In this document: piece after piece, positions 42,115 through 50,725 of the stretch
How positions within the stretch are numbered: the stretch's first letter is position 1
Layout: the number at the start of each line of letters is the position of its first letter
Assembly (NCBI RefSeq): GCF_000426525.1
Contig: NZ_AUFN01000010.1
Coordinates: 558,001 to 622,000 of the forward strand
DNA from: Nocardioides alkalitolerans DSM 16699
GTDB lineage: Bacteria > Actinomycetota > Actinomycetes > Propionibacteriales > Nocardioidaceae
Direction of reading: 5' to 3'
Length of the DNA: 64,000 nucleotides
Notes under the pieces: generated by a model
Seen by the model: the letters and a program-made list of their open reading frames with translations, nothing else
Databases searched by the model: none
What the model was told of the DNA's origin: nothing
Translations under genes and position numbers: made by a program

Positions 42115-43935
42115 GTGCGCGAGTACTCCACCCCGCTGACCATCGAGATCCCCTCGACGGGCAACCTCACGGACGACGTCGTCGTCAACGCCCGTGAGGC
42201 CGCGGACAAGGTCGTCTTCAGCCGTCGCGCGGAGACCGGCGCCGCCGGCCGCGACGCCGCGGGGGACGCGCCGTGGCAGGACGTGACGGCCGCCGAGTTC
42301 CTGGCGGAGGTGAGCGCCGTCGCCAAGGGCCTCGTGGCCGCGGGCGTGGAGCCGGGCGCCCGGGTCGCGCTGCTGTCGAAGACGCGCTACGAGTGGACGC
42401 TCCTCGACTACGCCATCTGGTTCGCCGGGGCCGTCACCGTGCCGATCTACGAGACCTCGTCGGCGGAGCAGATCGCCTGGATCCTCGGTGACTCCGGCGC
42501 CGTCGCGGTCGTCGCCGAGACCGACGACCACGTCGCTCGCGTGGCCGGCGTGCGCGGCGACCTGCCGTCCCTCGACCACGTGTGGTCCTTCGACGACGGC
42601 GCGGTCACCGCGCTCACCGCGCTCGGCACCGACGTCGGCGACGACGAGCTCGAGCGGCGTCGTACGTCGTCGGGGCCCGGCGACCTCGCCACCCTCATCT
42701 ACACGTCGGGCACGACCGGCCGCCCCAAGGGCTGCGAGGTCACCCACGGCAACTTCATGTTCGAGCTGGGCGTGGCCGTCGACGAGCTCGACGACCTCTT
42801 CGAGGAGGGGGCGGCGACGCTCCTCTTCCTGCCGCTGGCCCACGTCTTCGCCCGCATCATCCAGATCGGCTGCGTGAAGGCCCGCGTGCGGATGGGCCAC
42901 TCCTCCGACATCACGCGCCTGGTCGACGACTTCGGCGTCTTCCAGCCCCACTTCATCCTCGCCGTGCCGCGCGTCTTCGAGAAGGTCTTCAACACCGCCT
43001 CGCAGAAGGCCGCCGCCGACGGCAAGGTCAAGATCTTCGACCGCGCCGCCGACGTCGCGATCGCCTGGTCCCGCGGCCTCGACACCGGGCGGCCCTCGCT
43101 CGCCGTACGGGCCCAGCACGCGCTCTTCGACAAGCTCGTCTACGGCAAGCTGCGCTCCGCGCTCGGCGGTCAGTGCCGCTACGCCGTCTCCGGCGGTGCC
43201 CCGCTCGGCGACCGCCTCGGCCACTTCTACCGCGGCATCGGCCTCGGCGTCCTCGAGGGCTACGGGCTCACCGAGACCACCGCGGCCCTCACCGTGAACC
43301 TGCCCGACGCGCAGAAGATCGGCAGCGTGGGTCGCCCGCTGCCCGGTACGGCGGTCCGCGTCGCCGACGACGGCGAGCTGCACTTCCGCGGCGGCCAGGT
43401 CTTCCGCGGCTACTGGGGCAACCCGGAGGCCACCGCCGAGACCCTCGACGCCGACGGCTGGTTCCGCACCGGCGACGTCGGCGAGGTCGACGACGAGGGC
43501 TTCGTGCGCATCACCGGTCGCAAGAAGGAGATCATCGTGACCGCCGGCGGCAAGAACGTCGCCCCGGCCGTCCTGGAGGACCGCCTGCGCGCCCACGCCC
43601 TCGTCTCCCAGTGCATGGTGGTCGGCGACGGCCAGCCCTTCATCGGCGCCCTCGTGACGATCGACCCCGAGTCGTTCCCCGCCTGGGCCGAGGCGCACGG
43701 CAAGACCGGTGAGATCGCCGACCTCGTCGGCGACCCCGACCTCGTCGCCGAGATCGAGAACGCCGTCGCCGACGCCAACAAGGCCGTGTCGAAGGCGGAG
43801 TCGATCCGCAAGTTCTCGATCCTCCCCGTCGACTGGACGGAGGAGGCCGGCCAGCTCACGCCGAGCCTCAAGCTCAAGCGCAACGTCGTCATGCGGGAGT
43901 TCCGTCATGACATCGACGAGCTGTACGGCGCCTGA
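42115..43935 (+). CDS. fadD15: Long-chain fatty acid-CoA ligase (FadD15-like AMP-binding enzyme)
   Basis: 606-residue adenylate-forming enzyme that activates long-chain fatty acids to acyl-CoA. Motifs in order are LIYTSGTTGRPKG (AMP-binding P-loop), GYGLTETTAA, GWFRTGDVGEVDDEGFVRITGRKKEIIVTAGGKNVAP and the C-terminal TPSLKLKRNVV with the catalytic Lys. Length and order match FadD15-type enzymes. The GTG at 42115 has GAGGAG eight bases upstream. The 162-bp region shared with the divergent SRPBCC gene holds both promoters. Confidence 0.93.
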   Translation: MREYSTPLTIEIPSTGNLTDDVVVNAREAADKVVFSRRAETGAAGRDAAGDAPWQDVTAAEFLAEVSAVAKGLVAAGVEPGARVALLSKTRYEWTLLDYAIWFAGAVTVPIYETSSAEQIAWILGDSGAVAVVAETDDHVARVAGVRGDLPSLDHVWSFDDGAVTALTALGTDVGDDELERRRTSSGPGDLATLIYTSGTTGRPKGCEVTHGNFMFELGVAVDELDDLFEEGAATLLFLPLAHVFARIIQIGCVKARVRMGHSSDITRLVDDFGVFQPHFILAVPRVFEKVFNTASQKAAADGKVKIFDRAADVAIAWSRGLDTGRPSLAVRAQHALFDKLVYGKLRSALGGQCRYAVSGGAPLGDRLGHFYRGIGLGVLEGYGLTETTAALTVNLPDAQKIGSVGRPLPGTAVRVADDGELHFRGGQVFRGYWGNPEATAETLDADGWFRTGDVGEVDDEGFVRITGRKKEIIVTAGGKNVAPAVLEDRLRAHALVSQCMVVGDGQPFIGALVTIDPESFPAWAEAHGKTGEIADLVGDPDLVAEIENAVADANKAVSKAESIRKFSILPVDWTEEAGQLTPSLKLKRNVVMREFRHDIDELYGA

Positions 43936-43946
43936 CCGCAGGCGAA

Positions 43947-43992
43947 CCTCGAGATTCAAGATCCTTGGTCTAGACCAGAGGATTTCTTGAGG
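43947..43992 (+). terminator. Imperfect 46-bp palindrome after fadD15, probable terminator
   Basis: The stretch 43947-43992 is an imperfect inverted repeat centred on the perfect palindrome TGGTCTAGACCA (43966-43977). Flanking arms are ATCCT/AGGAT, CAAGA/TCTTG and CCTC/GAGG. Read on the plus strand it gives a hairpin followed by TTTCTTG, so it can terminate fadD15. The perfect core could instead bind a dimeric regulator of the pilus operon, which starts 158 bp further on. The remaining bases to 44149 hold only an A/G-rich ribosome-binding site. Confidence 0.5.
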
Positions 43993-44149
43993 CGTTTTGA
44001 CCGGAATCCGCGACCGGACTGACGCTCCTCGGGCAAGGTGTGGCCGCGGGGAGGGAGGCCCGGCAGCACCGGCTCGGCGGTGCGGTCGCAGGGCGCAGTG
44101 CTCCCACCCGCTGGCAGCACACGCACCGCCTGAAAGGGGCGCCCTCCCG

Positions 44150-44875
44150 ATGGATCGTCGCAGGATCCTGCTCGTCGTCGCGGCCGTCGTCGCCGCGCTC
44201 GGTCTCGTGCTCGTGCTCGTCTACGCCCGCAGCGCGGACACGCGCGCGGCCGAGGACTACGACACGGTCACCACCCTCAAGGCCATCGAGCCGATCGCCC
44301 TCGGCGAGACGTTCGACGACGCCCTCGCCGCCGGCAAGGTCGAGGAGCAGCGCGTGCCGCGCGGCCAGCTGCTCGACGGCTACGTCACCGACGCCGCGAC
44401 CCTCGACGGGCAGCTGGCGGCCATGGACATCGCGGTGGGCGAGCAGATCACGACGGCGAAGTTCGCCGAGGAGGTGCGCACCGGGGTCGTCCTGCCCGTG
44501 CCCGCCGGCATGCTCGGCCAGTCGGTGCAGCTCGACGACCAGGGTCGGGTCGCCGGCTTCGCCAGCCCCGGCGACTCGGTCGCCGTGCTCGTCGCCTCCG
44601 CCGAGAACCAGGCCGCGCTCGTGCTCGTGCCCGAGACCCAGATCCTCGCCGTGGGCTCGTCCTCCCCGATCGCCACCAGCACGACGGAGGAGGGCGCCGA
44701 GACGACGGACGCCGTCGCGAACACCGTCGTCACCCTCGCGCTCACGCCCGAGGGAGCGCTCGACCTGACCGCCGCCATCGACGCCGGAGCGACGATCACC
44801 CTCGCGATCCGCGGCGAGGGCGTGGAGCTGGAGCGGGGCCAGACGCTCTCGGAGGACGCCGCCCTCTCACCGTGA
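44150..44875 (+). CDS. cpaB: Flp pilus assembly protein CpaB/RcpC
   Basis: 241-residue CpaB (RcpC) protein of Flp/Tad pili. One N-terminal membrane helix (about residues 5-25) anchors a periplasmic-side SAF domain (LKAIEPIALGETFDDALAAGK to VGEQITTAKF), followed by an RcpC-type domain (VSLPVPA-like VVLPVPAGMLGQSVQL, then FASPGDSVAVLV). The family is thought to thread or gate the pilus at the envelope. The ATG at 44150 has AAAGGGG upstream. First gene of the pilus cluster; 52 bp before tadZ. Confidence 0.85.
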   Translation: MDRRRILLVVAAVVAALGLVLVLVYARSADTRAAEDYDTVTTLKAIEPIALGETFDDALAAGKVEEQRVPRGQLLDGYVTDAATLDGQLAAMDIAVGEQITTAKFAEEVRTGVVLPVPAGMLGQSVQLDDQGRVAGFASPGDSVAVLVASAENQAALVLVPETQILAVGSSSPIATSTTEEGAETTDAVANTVVTLALTPEGALDLTAAIDAGATITLAIRGEGVELERGQTLSEDAALSP

Positions 44876-44927
44876 CGGGCTGACCGTCCACCTCCTTCCC
44901 CTGACCCGACCGACCGAACGAGGAGCC

Positions 44928-46127
44928 ATGCCCGTCGTCGTCGACCCCGACAGCTCGACCCTGTCCGAGCTGCTCACCGCTCTGCCGCCCGGTGGCCACG
45001 GCATGGACACCACCGGCACGCTGACCGCCTGGCTCGACAACCGTCCCGACGAGTACGTCGCGGTCATCGGCCCCGGCGTCGACTTCGCCGAGGCGCTCGA
45101 GCTCTGCGAGACGCTGCGCTTCACCCGCCCGACGGTGAGCGTCGTGGTGGTGCGCGAGACCGTCGACACCGACGTGCTCACGAAGGCCATGCACGCCGGC
45201 GTGCGCGACGTCGTACCGGTGCGCGACCTGGCCGCGGTGAGCGGCGCGGTCGAGCGCGCGTACCAGCTGTGGATCGCGCTGCGGGGCCCCTCGGGCGTCG
45301 CACGCCAGGGCCGCATCGTGGCCGTCTTCTCACCGAAGGGCGGGGTCGGCAAGACCACGGCCGCCGTGAACCTGGCGCTCGCGCTCGCCGACCGCGGGGC
45401 GCGGCAGGTCGTGCTCGTCGACCTCGACCTCGCGTTCGGCGACGTGGCCATCACGCTGCAGCTGTTCCCGTCCCACTCGATCGAGCACGCCGTGGGCGGG
45501 GAGGACGCGCTCGACTTCAACCTGCTCGAGCCGATCCTCACGCGCCACGAGGACTCGCTGATGGTGCTCGCGGCGCCGAGCACCCCCGACGCCCGTGACC
45601 GCATCACCCCCACGCTGGTGGCGAGGACGCTCCGCACGCTCGCGGAGAACTTCGACTTCGTCGTGGTCGACACGGCCCCGGCCTTCGACGAGCTCACGCT
45701 GACGGCCCTCGACGAGACCGACGAGTGCGTGATGGTGGCGACGCTCGACGTGCCGACGCTGAAGAACGTGAAGGTCGCGCTCGAGACGATGGACGCCCTC
45801 GGCATCGCGCAGGGCCACCGCCACCTGCTCCTCAACCGCGCCGACGACGAGGTCGGCATCGGCGCGGACAAGGTCGAGGCCATCCTCGGCCTCAAGATCG
45901 CCGCCCAGGTGGCCACGTCGGTCGAGATCGCCGCCGCCACCAACGCCGGTCGACCCATCGTCGCCGCCAAGCCCGACCACGGGTCGAGCCACCAGTTCCA
46001 GCACCTGGCCGCCCGTCTCGCCGGCACGTCGTTCGCCGACCGACCGGACGCCACGACCACGAAAGCAGCAGCGACGGACGAGGCGCGCGAGGACGGTCGT
46101 GCGCGCTTCTTCCGCCGCCGGAGGTGA
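44928..46127 (+). CDS. tadZ: TadZ/CpaE-like ATPase
   Basis: 399-residue protein with an N-terminal receiver-like domain (about residues 1-125; typical phosphoacceptor pattern not evident) and a ParA/MinD-type ATPase domain. The deviant Walker A is FSPKGGVGKTTAAVNLA (about 137-153), then VDLDLAFGDVAITLQL and VVDTAPAFDELTLTALD. TadZ/CpaE proteins position the Tad pilus machine at the cell pole. The last 30 residues are charged and Arg-rich. GAGGAG lies just before the ATG. Six bases separate it from cpaF. Confidence 0.88.
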   Translation: MPVVVDPDSSTLSELLTALPPGGHGMDTTGTLTAWLDNRPDEYVAVIGPGVDFAEALELCETLRFTRPTVSVVVVRETVDTDVLTKAMHAGVRDVVPVRDLAAVSGAVERAYQLWIALRGPSGVARQGRIVAVFSPKGGVGKTTAAVNLALALADRGARQVVLVDLDLAFGDVAITLQLFPSHSIEHAVGGEDALDFNLLEPILTRHEDSLMVLAAPSTPDARDRITPTLVARTLRTLAENFDFVVVDTAPAFDELTLTALDETDECVMVATLDVPTLKNVKVALETMDALGIAQGHRHLLLNRADDEVGIGADKVEAILGLKIAAQVATSVEIAAATNAGRPIVAAKPDHGSSHQFQHLAARLAGTSFADRPDATTTKAAATDEAREDGRARFFRRRR

Positions 46128-46133
46128 TCCCGG

Positions 46134-47804
46134 ATGAGCACGCTCGCCGAACGACTCGCAGCCGCTGCCGCCCGCCGGCAGGCCGCGGCCCCTGCTCCCC
46201 CGCCGGCTCCTGAGCCGGCGCCGGCTCCCGCCGCACCCGCCCCGACCCCGCCGTCCGACGCTGCGCCCGACTCGACACCCGACGCGCCGGCCGACCACGC
46301 CGACCACGGGGCGGCCCCCGAGACCGCTCGCCCCGAGACCGGCCTCGACGCCACGATCGCGCGGTCGATCGGCCACGTCGGCACGCCCGACCCGGTGGAG
46401 AAGGCCGCCCCGGTGCAGGTCAAGAAGGTGCCCGACGCGGGCCGCGCGGAGGTGCCGGGCCGCCACAAGCCGCTGCCCGCCAAGCCCGAGGTCACCTCGG
46501 GCGCCCGTCGCGCGCTGGTCGCGCAGCAGCAGGACCGCATCGAGGAGATCAAGGCCAACGTCCACGGGCAGCTGCTCCAGCAGCTCGGGCCGCAGCTCTA
46601 CGACGCGAAGATGGACCAGAGCGAGCTGGAGAACCGCGTGCGCGTGGTGCTGCAGGAGGTGCTCTCGGCGCAGGAGCGTCCGCTCTCGAGCGCGGACCGG
46701 TCGCGCGTCACGCAGGAGATCAGCGACGACATCCTCGGCTACGGCCCGATCGAGACCTATCTGCGCGACCCCGAGGTCTCCGAGGTGATGGTCAACGGCC
46801 CCCACAGCGTCTTCGTGGAGCGCAACGGTCGCATCGAGGCGGCGGACGCGACGTTCGTCGACGAGCCGCACCTGCGCCGCATCATCGACAAGATCGTGTC
46901 GCGGCTGGGTCGTCGCGTCGACGAGTCGAGCCCGATGGTGGACGCGCGCCTGCCCGACGGCAGCCGTGTCAACGCCGTCATCCCGCCGCTGTCGATCGAC
47001 GGCTCCGCCCTCACGATCCGCAAGTTCGCCGCCGACCCGTTCACGGTGGACGACCTCATCGCGTTCGGCTCGTTCACGCCCCGCACGGCCGACTTCCTCG
47101 AGGCCTGCGTGCGCGGTCGCCTCAACGTGATCGTCTCGGGCTCCACGGGTGCCGGGAAGACGACGACCCTCAACGTGCTGTCGTCGTTCATCCCCCGCGA
47201 CGAGCGCATCGTGACGATCGAGGACGCCGCCGAGCTGCAGCTCAAGCAGGACCACGTCGTGCGGCTCGAGTCGCGCCCGCCCAACATCGAGGGCAAGGGC
47301 GCGGTCGACATCCGCGACCTGGTGAAGAACAGCCTGCGCATGCGACCCGACCGCATCATCGTCGGTGAGGTGCGCGACGCCTCCGCGCTCGACATGCTGC
47401 AGGCGATGAGCACGGGCCACGACGGCTCGATCGCGACCGTGCACTCCAACGGCCCCCGCGACACGCTGTCGCGCATCGAGACGATGGTGCTGATGGCCGG
47501 CATGGACCTGCCGATGCGCGCCATCCGGGAGCAGATGGCCTCGGCGATCGACCTGATCGTGCACCAGACCCGCTTCAAGGACGGCTCGCGCCACGTCACC
47601 CACATCACCGAGGTCGAGCGGATGGAGGGCGACGTGATCACCCTCCAGGACGTCTTCGTCTACGACCACGGCGCCGGCTTCGACGCCACGGGCCGCTCGC
47701 TGGGACGCCTGCGCTCGACCGGCCTGCGTCCGAAGTTCCTCGACAAGATGGCCTACCACAACGTCACCGTCGACCCGATGGTCTTCGCCCTGGACAGGTC
47801 CTGA
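46134..47804 (+). CDS. cpaF: Flp pilus secretion ATPase CpaF/TadA
   Basis: 556-residue secretion ATPase that powers Flp pilus assembly. An Ala/Pro-rich, probably disordered first 120 residues is longer than usual. The core has DDILGYGPIETYLRDPEVSEVMVNG, the Walker A GSTGAGKTTTLN, the Asp box ERIVTIEDAAEL, RPPNIEGKGAVDIRDLVKNSLRMRPDRIIVGEVRD (Walker B region) and the His box STGHDGSIATVHSN. These are standard for CpaF. The stop overlaps the next start by one base. Confidence 0.93.
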   Translation: MSTLAERLAAAAARRQAAAPAPPPAPEPAPAPAAPAPTPPSDAAPDSTPDAPADHADHGAAPETARPETGLDATIARSIGHVGTPDPVEKAAPVQVKKVPDAGRAEVPGRHKPLPAKPEVTSGARRALVAQQQDRIEEIKANVHGQLLQQLGPQLYDAKMDQSELENRVRVVLQEVLSAQERPLSSADRSRVTQEISDDILGYGPIETYLRDPEVSEVMVNGPHSVFVERNGRIEAADATFVDEPHLRRIIDKIVSRLGRRVDESSPMVDARLPDGSRVNAVIPPLSIDGSALTIRKFAADPFTVDDLIAFGSFTPRTADFLEACVRGRLNVIVSGSTGAGKTTTLNVLSSFIPRDERIVTIEDAAELQLKQDHVVRLESRPPNIEGKGAVDIRDLVKNSLRMRPDRIIVGEVRDASALDMLQAMSTGHDGSIATVHSNGPRDTLSRIETMVLMAGMDLPMRAIREQMASAIDLIVHQTRFKDGSRHVTHITEVERMEGDVITLQDVFVYDHGAGFDATGRSLGRLRSTGLRPKFLDKMAYHNVTVDPMVFALDRS

Positions 47805-49789
47805 TGGGGCGTCTCGGGGCCCTCGCCGCCGCGGCGCTCGTCGCCGGGCTGGGTACGTCGACGCTCACCGCCGGCGCGCACGCTGCTGGCCCGACCACCT
47901 CGTCCGCCCCGGCCGGGTCCGAGGTCGCGGGCGAGGCCTCGATCGAGCTGATGGAGCCGGGTGACAGCACCCTGCGCGTGCTCGTGTCGCTGCCCGAGGG
48001 CACCGAGGCCGACCTCGACGCGGTCGGCGTGACCCTCGACGGGCAGGAGGCGGAGACCACGGCGTCGTACGCCGCCGACGCGGCCGCACCCATCCGGCGC
48101 ACCGCCGTGCTGGCGATCGACACCAGCCTCTCGATGGAGGGCGACCGCATCGAGGCCGCCGAGGCCGCGGCACGGGTGTTCGTCGAGACGCTGCCCGACG
48201 ACGTGCTCGTCGGCGTCGTCACCTTCGACGGCGTCGCCCGCACCGACCTGGCCCCCACTCTCGACCGCGCCGCCGCCCTCGACGCGGTGAGCGACCTCGA
48301 CCTCGACAGCGACACCGCCCTGTACGACGGCGCGCTCGCCGCCGTCGAGCTCACCGGCACCGACGGCCTGCGCCAGGTGCTCGTGCTCTCCGACGGGGAG
48401 GACAGCGTCGGCGGCTCGCTGCCCGCGACCGTCGCCGTGCTGCAGGAGGCCGGCGTGACGGTCGACGCCGTCGCGCTCGACCAGGACAGCACCGAGTCGG
48501 CCGCGCTCAGCCAGCTGAGCGCCGCCACGGGCGGCAGCGTCGTCGCCGCCGACCCCGAGAGCCTCGAGTCGGTGTTCTCCGCGCAGGCGGAGGTCATCGC
48601 CAACCAGCTCGTCCTCGACGTCACGGTGCCCCCCGGCGTCGACGGCGCCACCGCGCCCATCGCGATCACCCTCGGAGCCGACCAGGGCGCGTTCGCCGCC
48701 TCCGCCCTCGCGCCGCTCGGCGACCTCGGCTTCGCGGCCGAGGAGGAGACGCCCACGAGCGCCGCCCCGGTCGCGAGCGACGACATGGTCGTCCCGTCCT
48801 GGGTCCTGTACGCCGGGGTGGGCGTCTTCGGCCTCGGCCTGCTCCTGGTGCTGGTGCTGCTCGTGCCCCGCCGGGCCGGGCCGGTGTCGGCGGCCGACCG
48901 CGTCACGTCGTACGCCGAGGCCATGGACGCCATCAGCGTCACCCACGGCGGCAAGGAGGCGACCGGTGGCCGCCGTGACGCCGACGCCGCGCTCACGCAG
49001 GCGAAGGACGCCGCCACCCAGGTGCTGCGCCGCAACCAGGGTCTCGAGGCCCGCATCTCCGCTCGCCTCGAGGGCGCCGGCAGCGCCCTGAAGCCGGCCG
49101 AGTGGCTGCTCGTGCACGTCGGCGTCTTCCTCGCCGCGGGCGTGGTCGGGCTGCTCATCGGTGGTGGCAACCTGCTCGTCGGCATCCTGTTCCTCGTCCT
49201 GGGTGCCGTCGGGCCGTGGATGTACCTCGGGGTCAAGAGGAGCCGACGGCAAAAGGCGTTCGGGGCGGCCCTGCCCGACACCCTGCAGCTGATCTCGACC
49301 TCGTTGTCAGCCGGGCTCTCCCTGGCCCAGTCGTGCGACACCGTCTCTCGCGAGGCCCGCGACCCCGTGGCGTCCGAGTTCAAGCGTGTCCTCGTCGAGA
49401 CACGCCTGGGTGTGGCACTCGATGACGCACTGGCCGATGTCGCAGACCGCTTCGATTCCAAGGACTTCCGATGGGCGGTGATGGCCATCCGCATCCAACG
49501 CGAGGTCGGCGGCAATCTGGCCGAGCTCCTCGACACGGTGGCCGGAACGATGCGGGAGAGGGAGTACCTGCGTCGGCAGGTCGACGCGCTGGCGGCCGAG
49601 GGCAAGCTCTCCGCCTGGGTGATCGGTGGCCTGCCTCCGGCGTTTCTGCTCTACCTGCTGCTGGTGCAGCGCGACTATGTGCTTCCGATGTTCACCGAGC
49701 CTCGCGGCTGGGTCCTGCTGGGGCTTGCCCTCCTGCTGCTCAGCACAGGAGTCTTCTGGATGAGCCGCATGGTGAAGGTCAAGGTGTGA
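47804..49789 (+). CDS. tadB: Von Willebrand factor A domain fused to TadB
   Basis: 661-residue fusion. A signal-like N-terminus (1-28) precedes an exported von Willebrand factor A domain (about 100-290) with an intact metal site: DTSLS (D106, S108, S110), a downstream DTALYDG Thr, and LSDGED. A membrane helix near 327-349 and a linker lead into a TadB-type type II secretion F domain (LPDTLQLISTSLSAGLSLAQS, then REVGGNLAELLDTVAGTMRERE) with four C-terminal-half helices. Ordinary TadB is about 300 residues and lacks the vWA domain. Codon use changes near base 49230, inside this gene. Confidence 0.88.
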   Translation: MGRLGALAAAALVAGLGTSTLTAGAHAAGPTTSSAPAGSEVAGEASIELMEPGDSTLRVLVSLPEGTEADLDAVGVTLDGQEAETTASYAADAAAPIRRTAVLAIDTSLSMEGDRIEAAEAAARVFVETLPDDVLVGVVTFDGVARTDLAPTLDRAAALDAVSDLDLDSDTALYDGALAAVELTGTDGLRQVLVLSDGEDSVGGSLPATVAVLQEAGVTVDAVALDQDSTESAALSQLSAATGGSVVAADPESLESVFSAQAEVIANQLVLDVTVPPGVDGATAPIAITLGADQGAFAASALAPLGDLGFAAEEETPTSAAPVASDDMVVPSWVLYAGVGVFGLGLLLVLVLLVPRRAGPVSAADRVTSYAEAMDAISVTHGGKEATGGRRDADAALTQAKDAATQVLRRNQGLEARISARLEGAGSALKPAEWLLVHVGVFLAAGVVGLLIGGGNLLVGILFLVLGAVGPWMYLGVKRSRRQKAFGAALPDTLQLISTSLSAGLSLAQSCDTVSREARDPVASEFKRVLVETRLGVALDDALADVADRFDSKDFRWAVMAIRIQREVGGNLAELLDTVAGTMREREYLRRQVDALAAEGKLSAWVIGGLPPAFLLYLLLVQRDYVLPMFTEPRGWVLLGLALLLLSTGVFWMSRMVKVKV

Positions 49790-49792
49790 CAG

Positions 49793-50725
49793 ATGGTCGT
49801 TCTCGCGCTCTTCGGAGCTCTCCTGCTCGTCGCTGCGTTCACGCTGGCGTGGCTGGCCCTTGGGCGGACAGAGGCGGAGGCCGGGGGGATCACACGCTCC
49901 CTGGCGATGCTGCAAGCCATGAGCCGCGCTCCGGAGGAGCTGAAGAAAGATGTCGACAGGCCGTTCTCCGAGCGCGTCCTGGACCCTCTGCTGGAGCGGA
50001 TAACGCGTCTCGGTGCTCGCCTGACCGGTGGCGACGCGGCAGTCCGCATCCAGCGGAAGCTCGACCACGCCGGGTCACCCGCGGGCTGGACGATCGACCG
50101 GGTGGCCTCCACCAAGGTCGTCGGCGCGATCGCTGGCGCGGCGATCTCCCTCCTCCTCGTCGTCATCCTCGGACCGGGAATCGCGATTGCGATCCTGCTC
50201 GTCGGCGTCGGAGCAGCACTTGGGTTCTTCGGCCCCGACATGTGGCTCTACCAGCGCTCGTACGACCGGGCGGAGAGCATCAGCGACGAGCTCGCCGACT
50301 CCATCGACCTCCTGACGATCAGTGTCGAGTCCGGACTGGGGTTCGACGCCGCGCTGCAACAGGTGGCCCGCAACACCGAGGGGCCCCTCGGCGAGGAGTT
50401 CGCTCGCGTCCTTAAGGAGATGCAGCTCGGCGTTGGTCGTTCGGCAGCGATGCGCAACCTGGCGGACCGGACGAAGGTCGACGACCTCAAGTCGTTCATC
50501 GGTGCGCTGGTCCAGGCCGACGCATTCGGCGTGCCGATCGGTCAGGTGCTGCGCACCCAGTCGAAGGAGATGCGACTCAAGCGGCGCCAGTACGCCGAGA
50601 AGCGCGCCCAGCAGGTCCCGGTCAAGATCACCGTTCCGCTGATCCTCCTGATCCTGCCGTGCCTCTTCATCGCAGTGATGGGGCCAGCTGTGCTGGCGAT
50701 CATGGACTCGGGCTTTGGAGGTTAG
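49793..50725 (+). CDS. tadC: Flp pilus inner-membrane platform protein TadC
   Basis: 310-residue type II secretion F-type protein. The N-terminal helix is at about 2-23, a helix pair at about 110-150 (VVGAIAGAAISLLLVVILGPG and following), the F domain DSIDLLTISVESGLGFDAALQQVARNTEGPLGEEF to LRTQSKEMRLKRRQ, and the terminal helix KITVPLILLILPCLFIAVMGPA. It pairs with TadB to form the pilus platform. It begins three bases after tadB ends. Third-position GC is visibly lower (codons such as CAA, AAA, GAT, ATA) than in cpaF. Confidence 0.9.
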   Translation: MVVLALFGALLLVAAFTLAWLALGRTEAEAGGITRSLAMLQAMSRAPEELKKDVDRPFSERVLDPLLERITRLGARLTGGDAAVRIQRKLDHAGSPAGWTIDRVASTKVVGAIAGAAISLLLVVILGPGIAIAILLVGVGAALGFFGPDMWLYQRSYDRAESISDELADSIDLLTISVESGLGFDAALQQVARNTEGPLGEEFARVLKEMQLGVGRSAAMRNLADRTKVDDLKSFIGALVQADAFGVPIGQVLRTQSKEMRLKRRQYAEKRAQQVPVKITVPLILLILPCLFIAVMGPAVLAIMDSGFGG

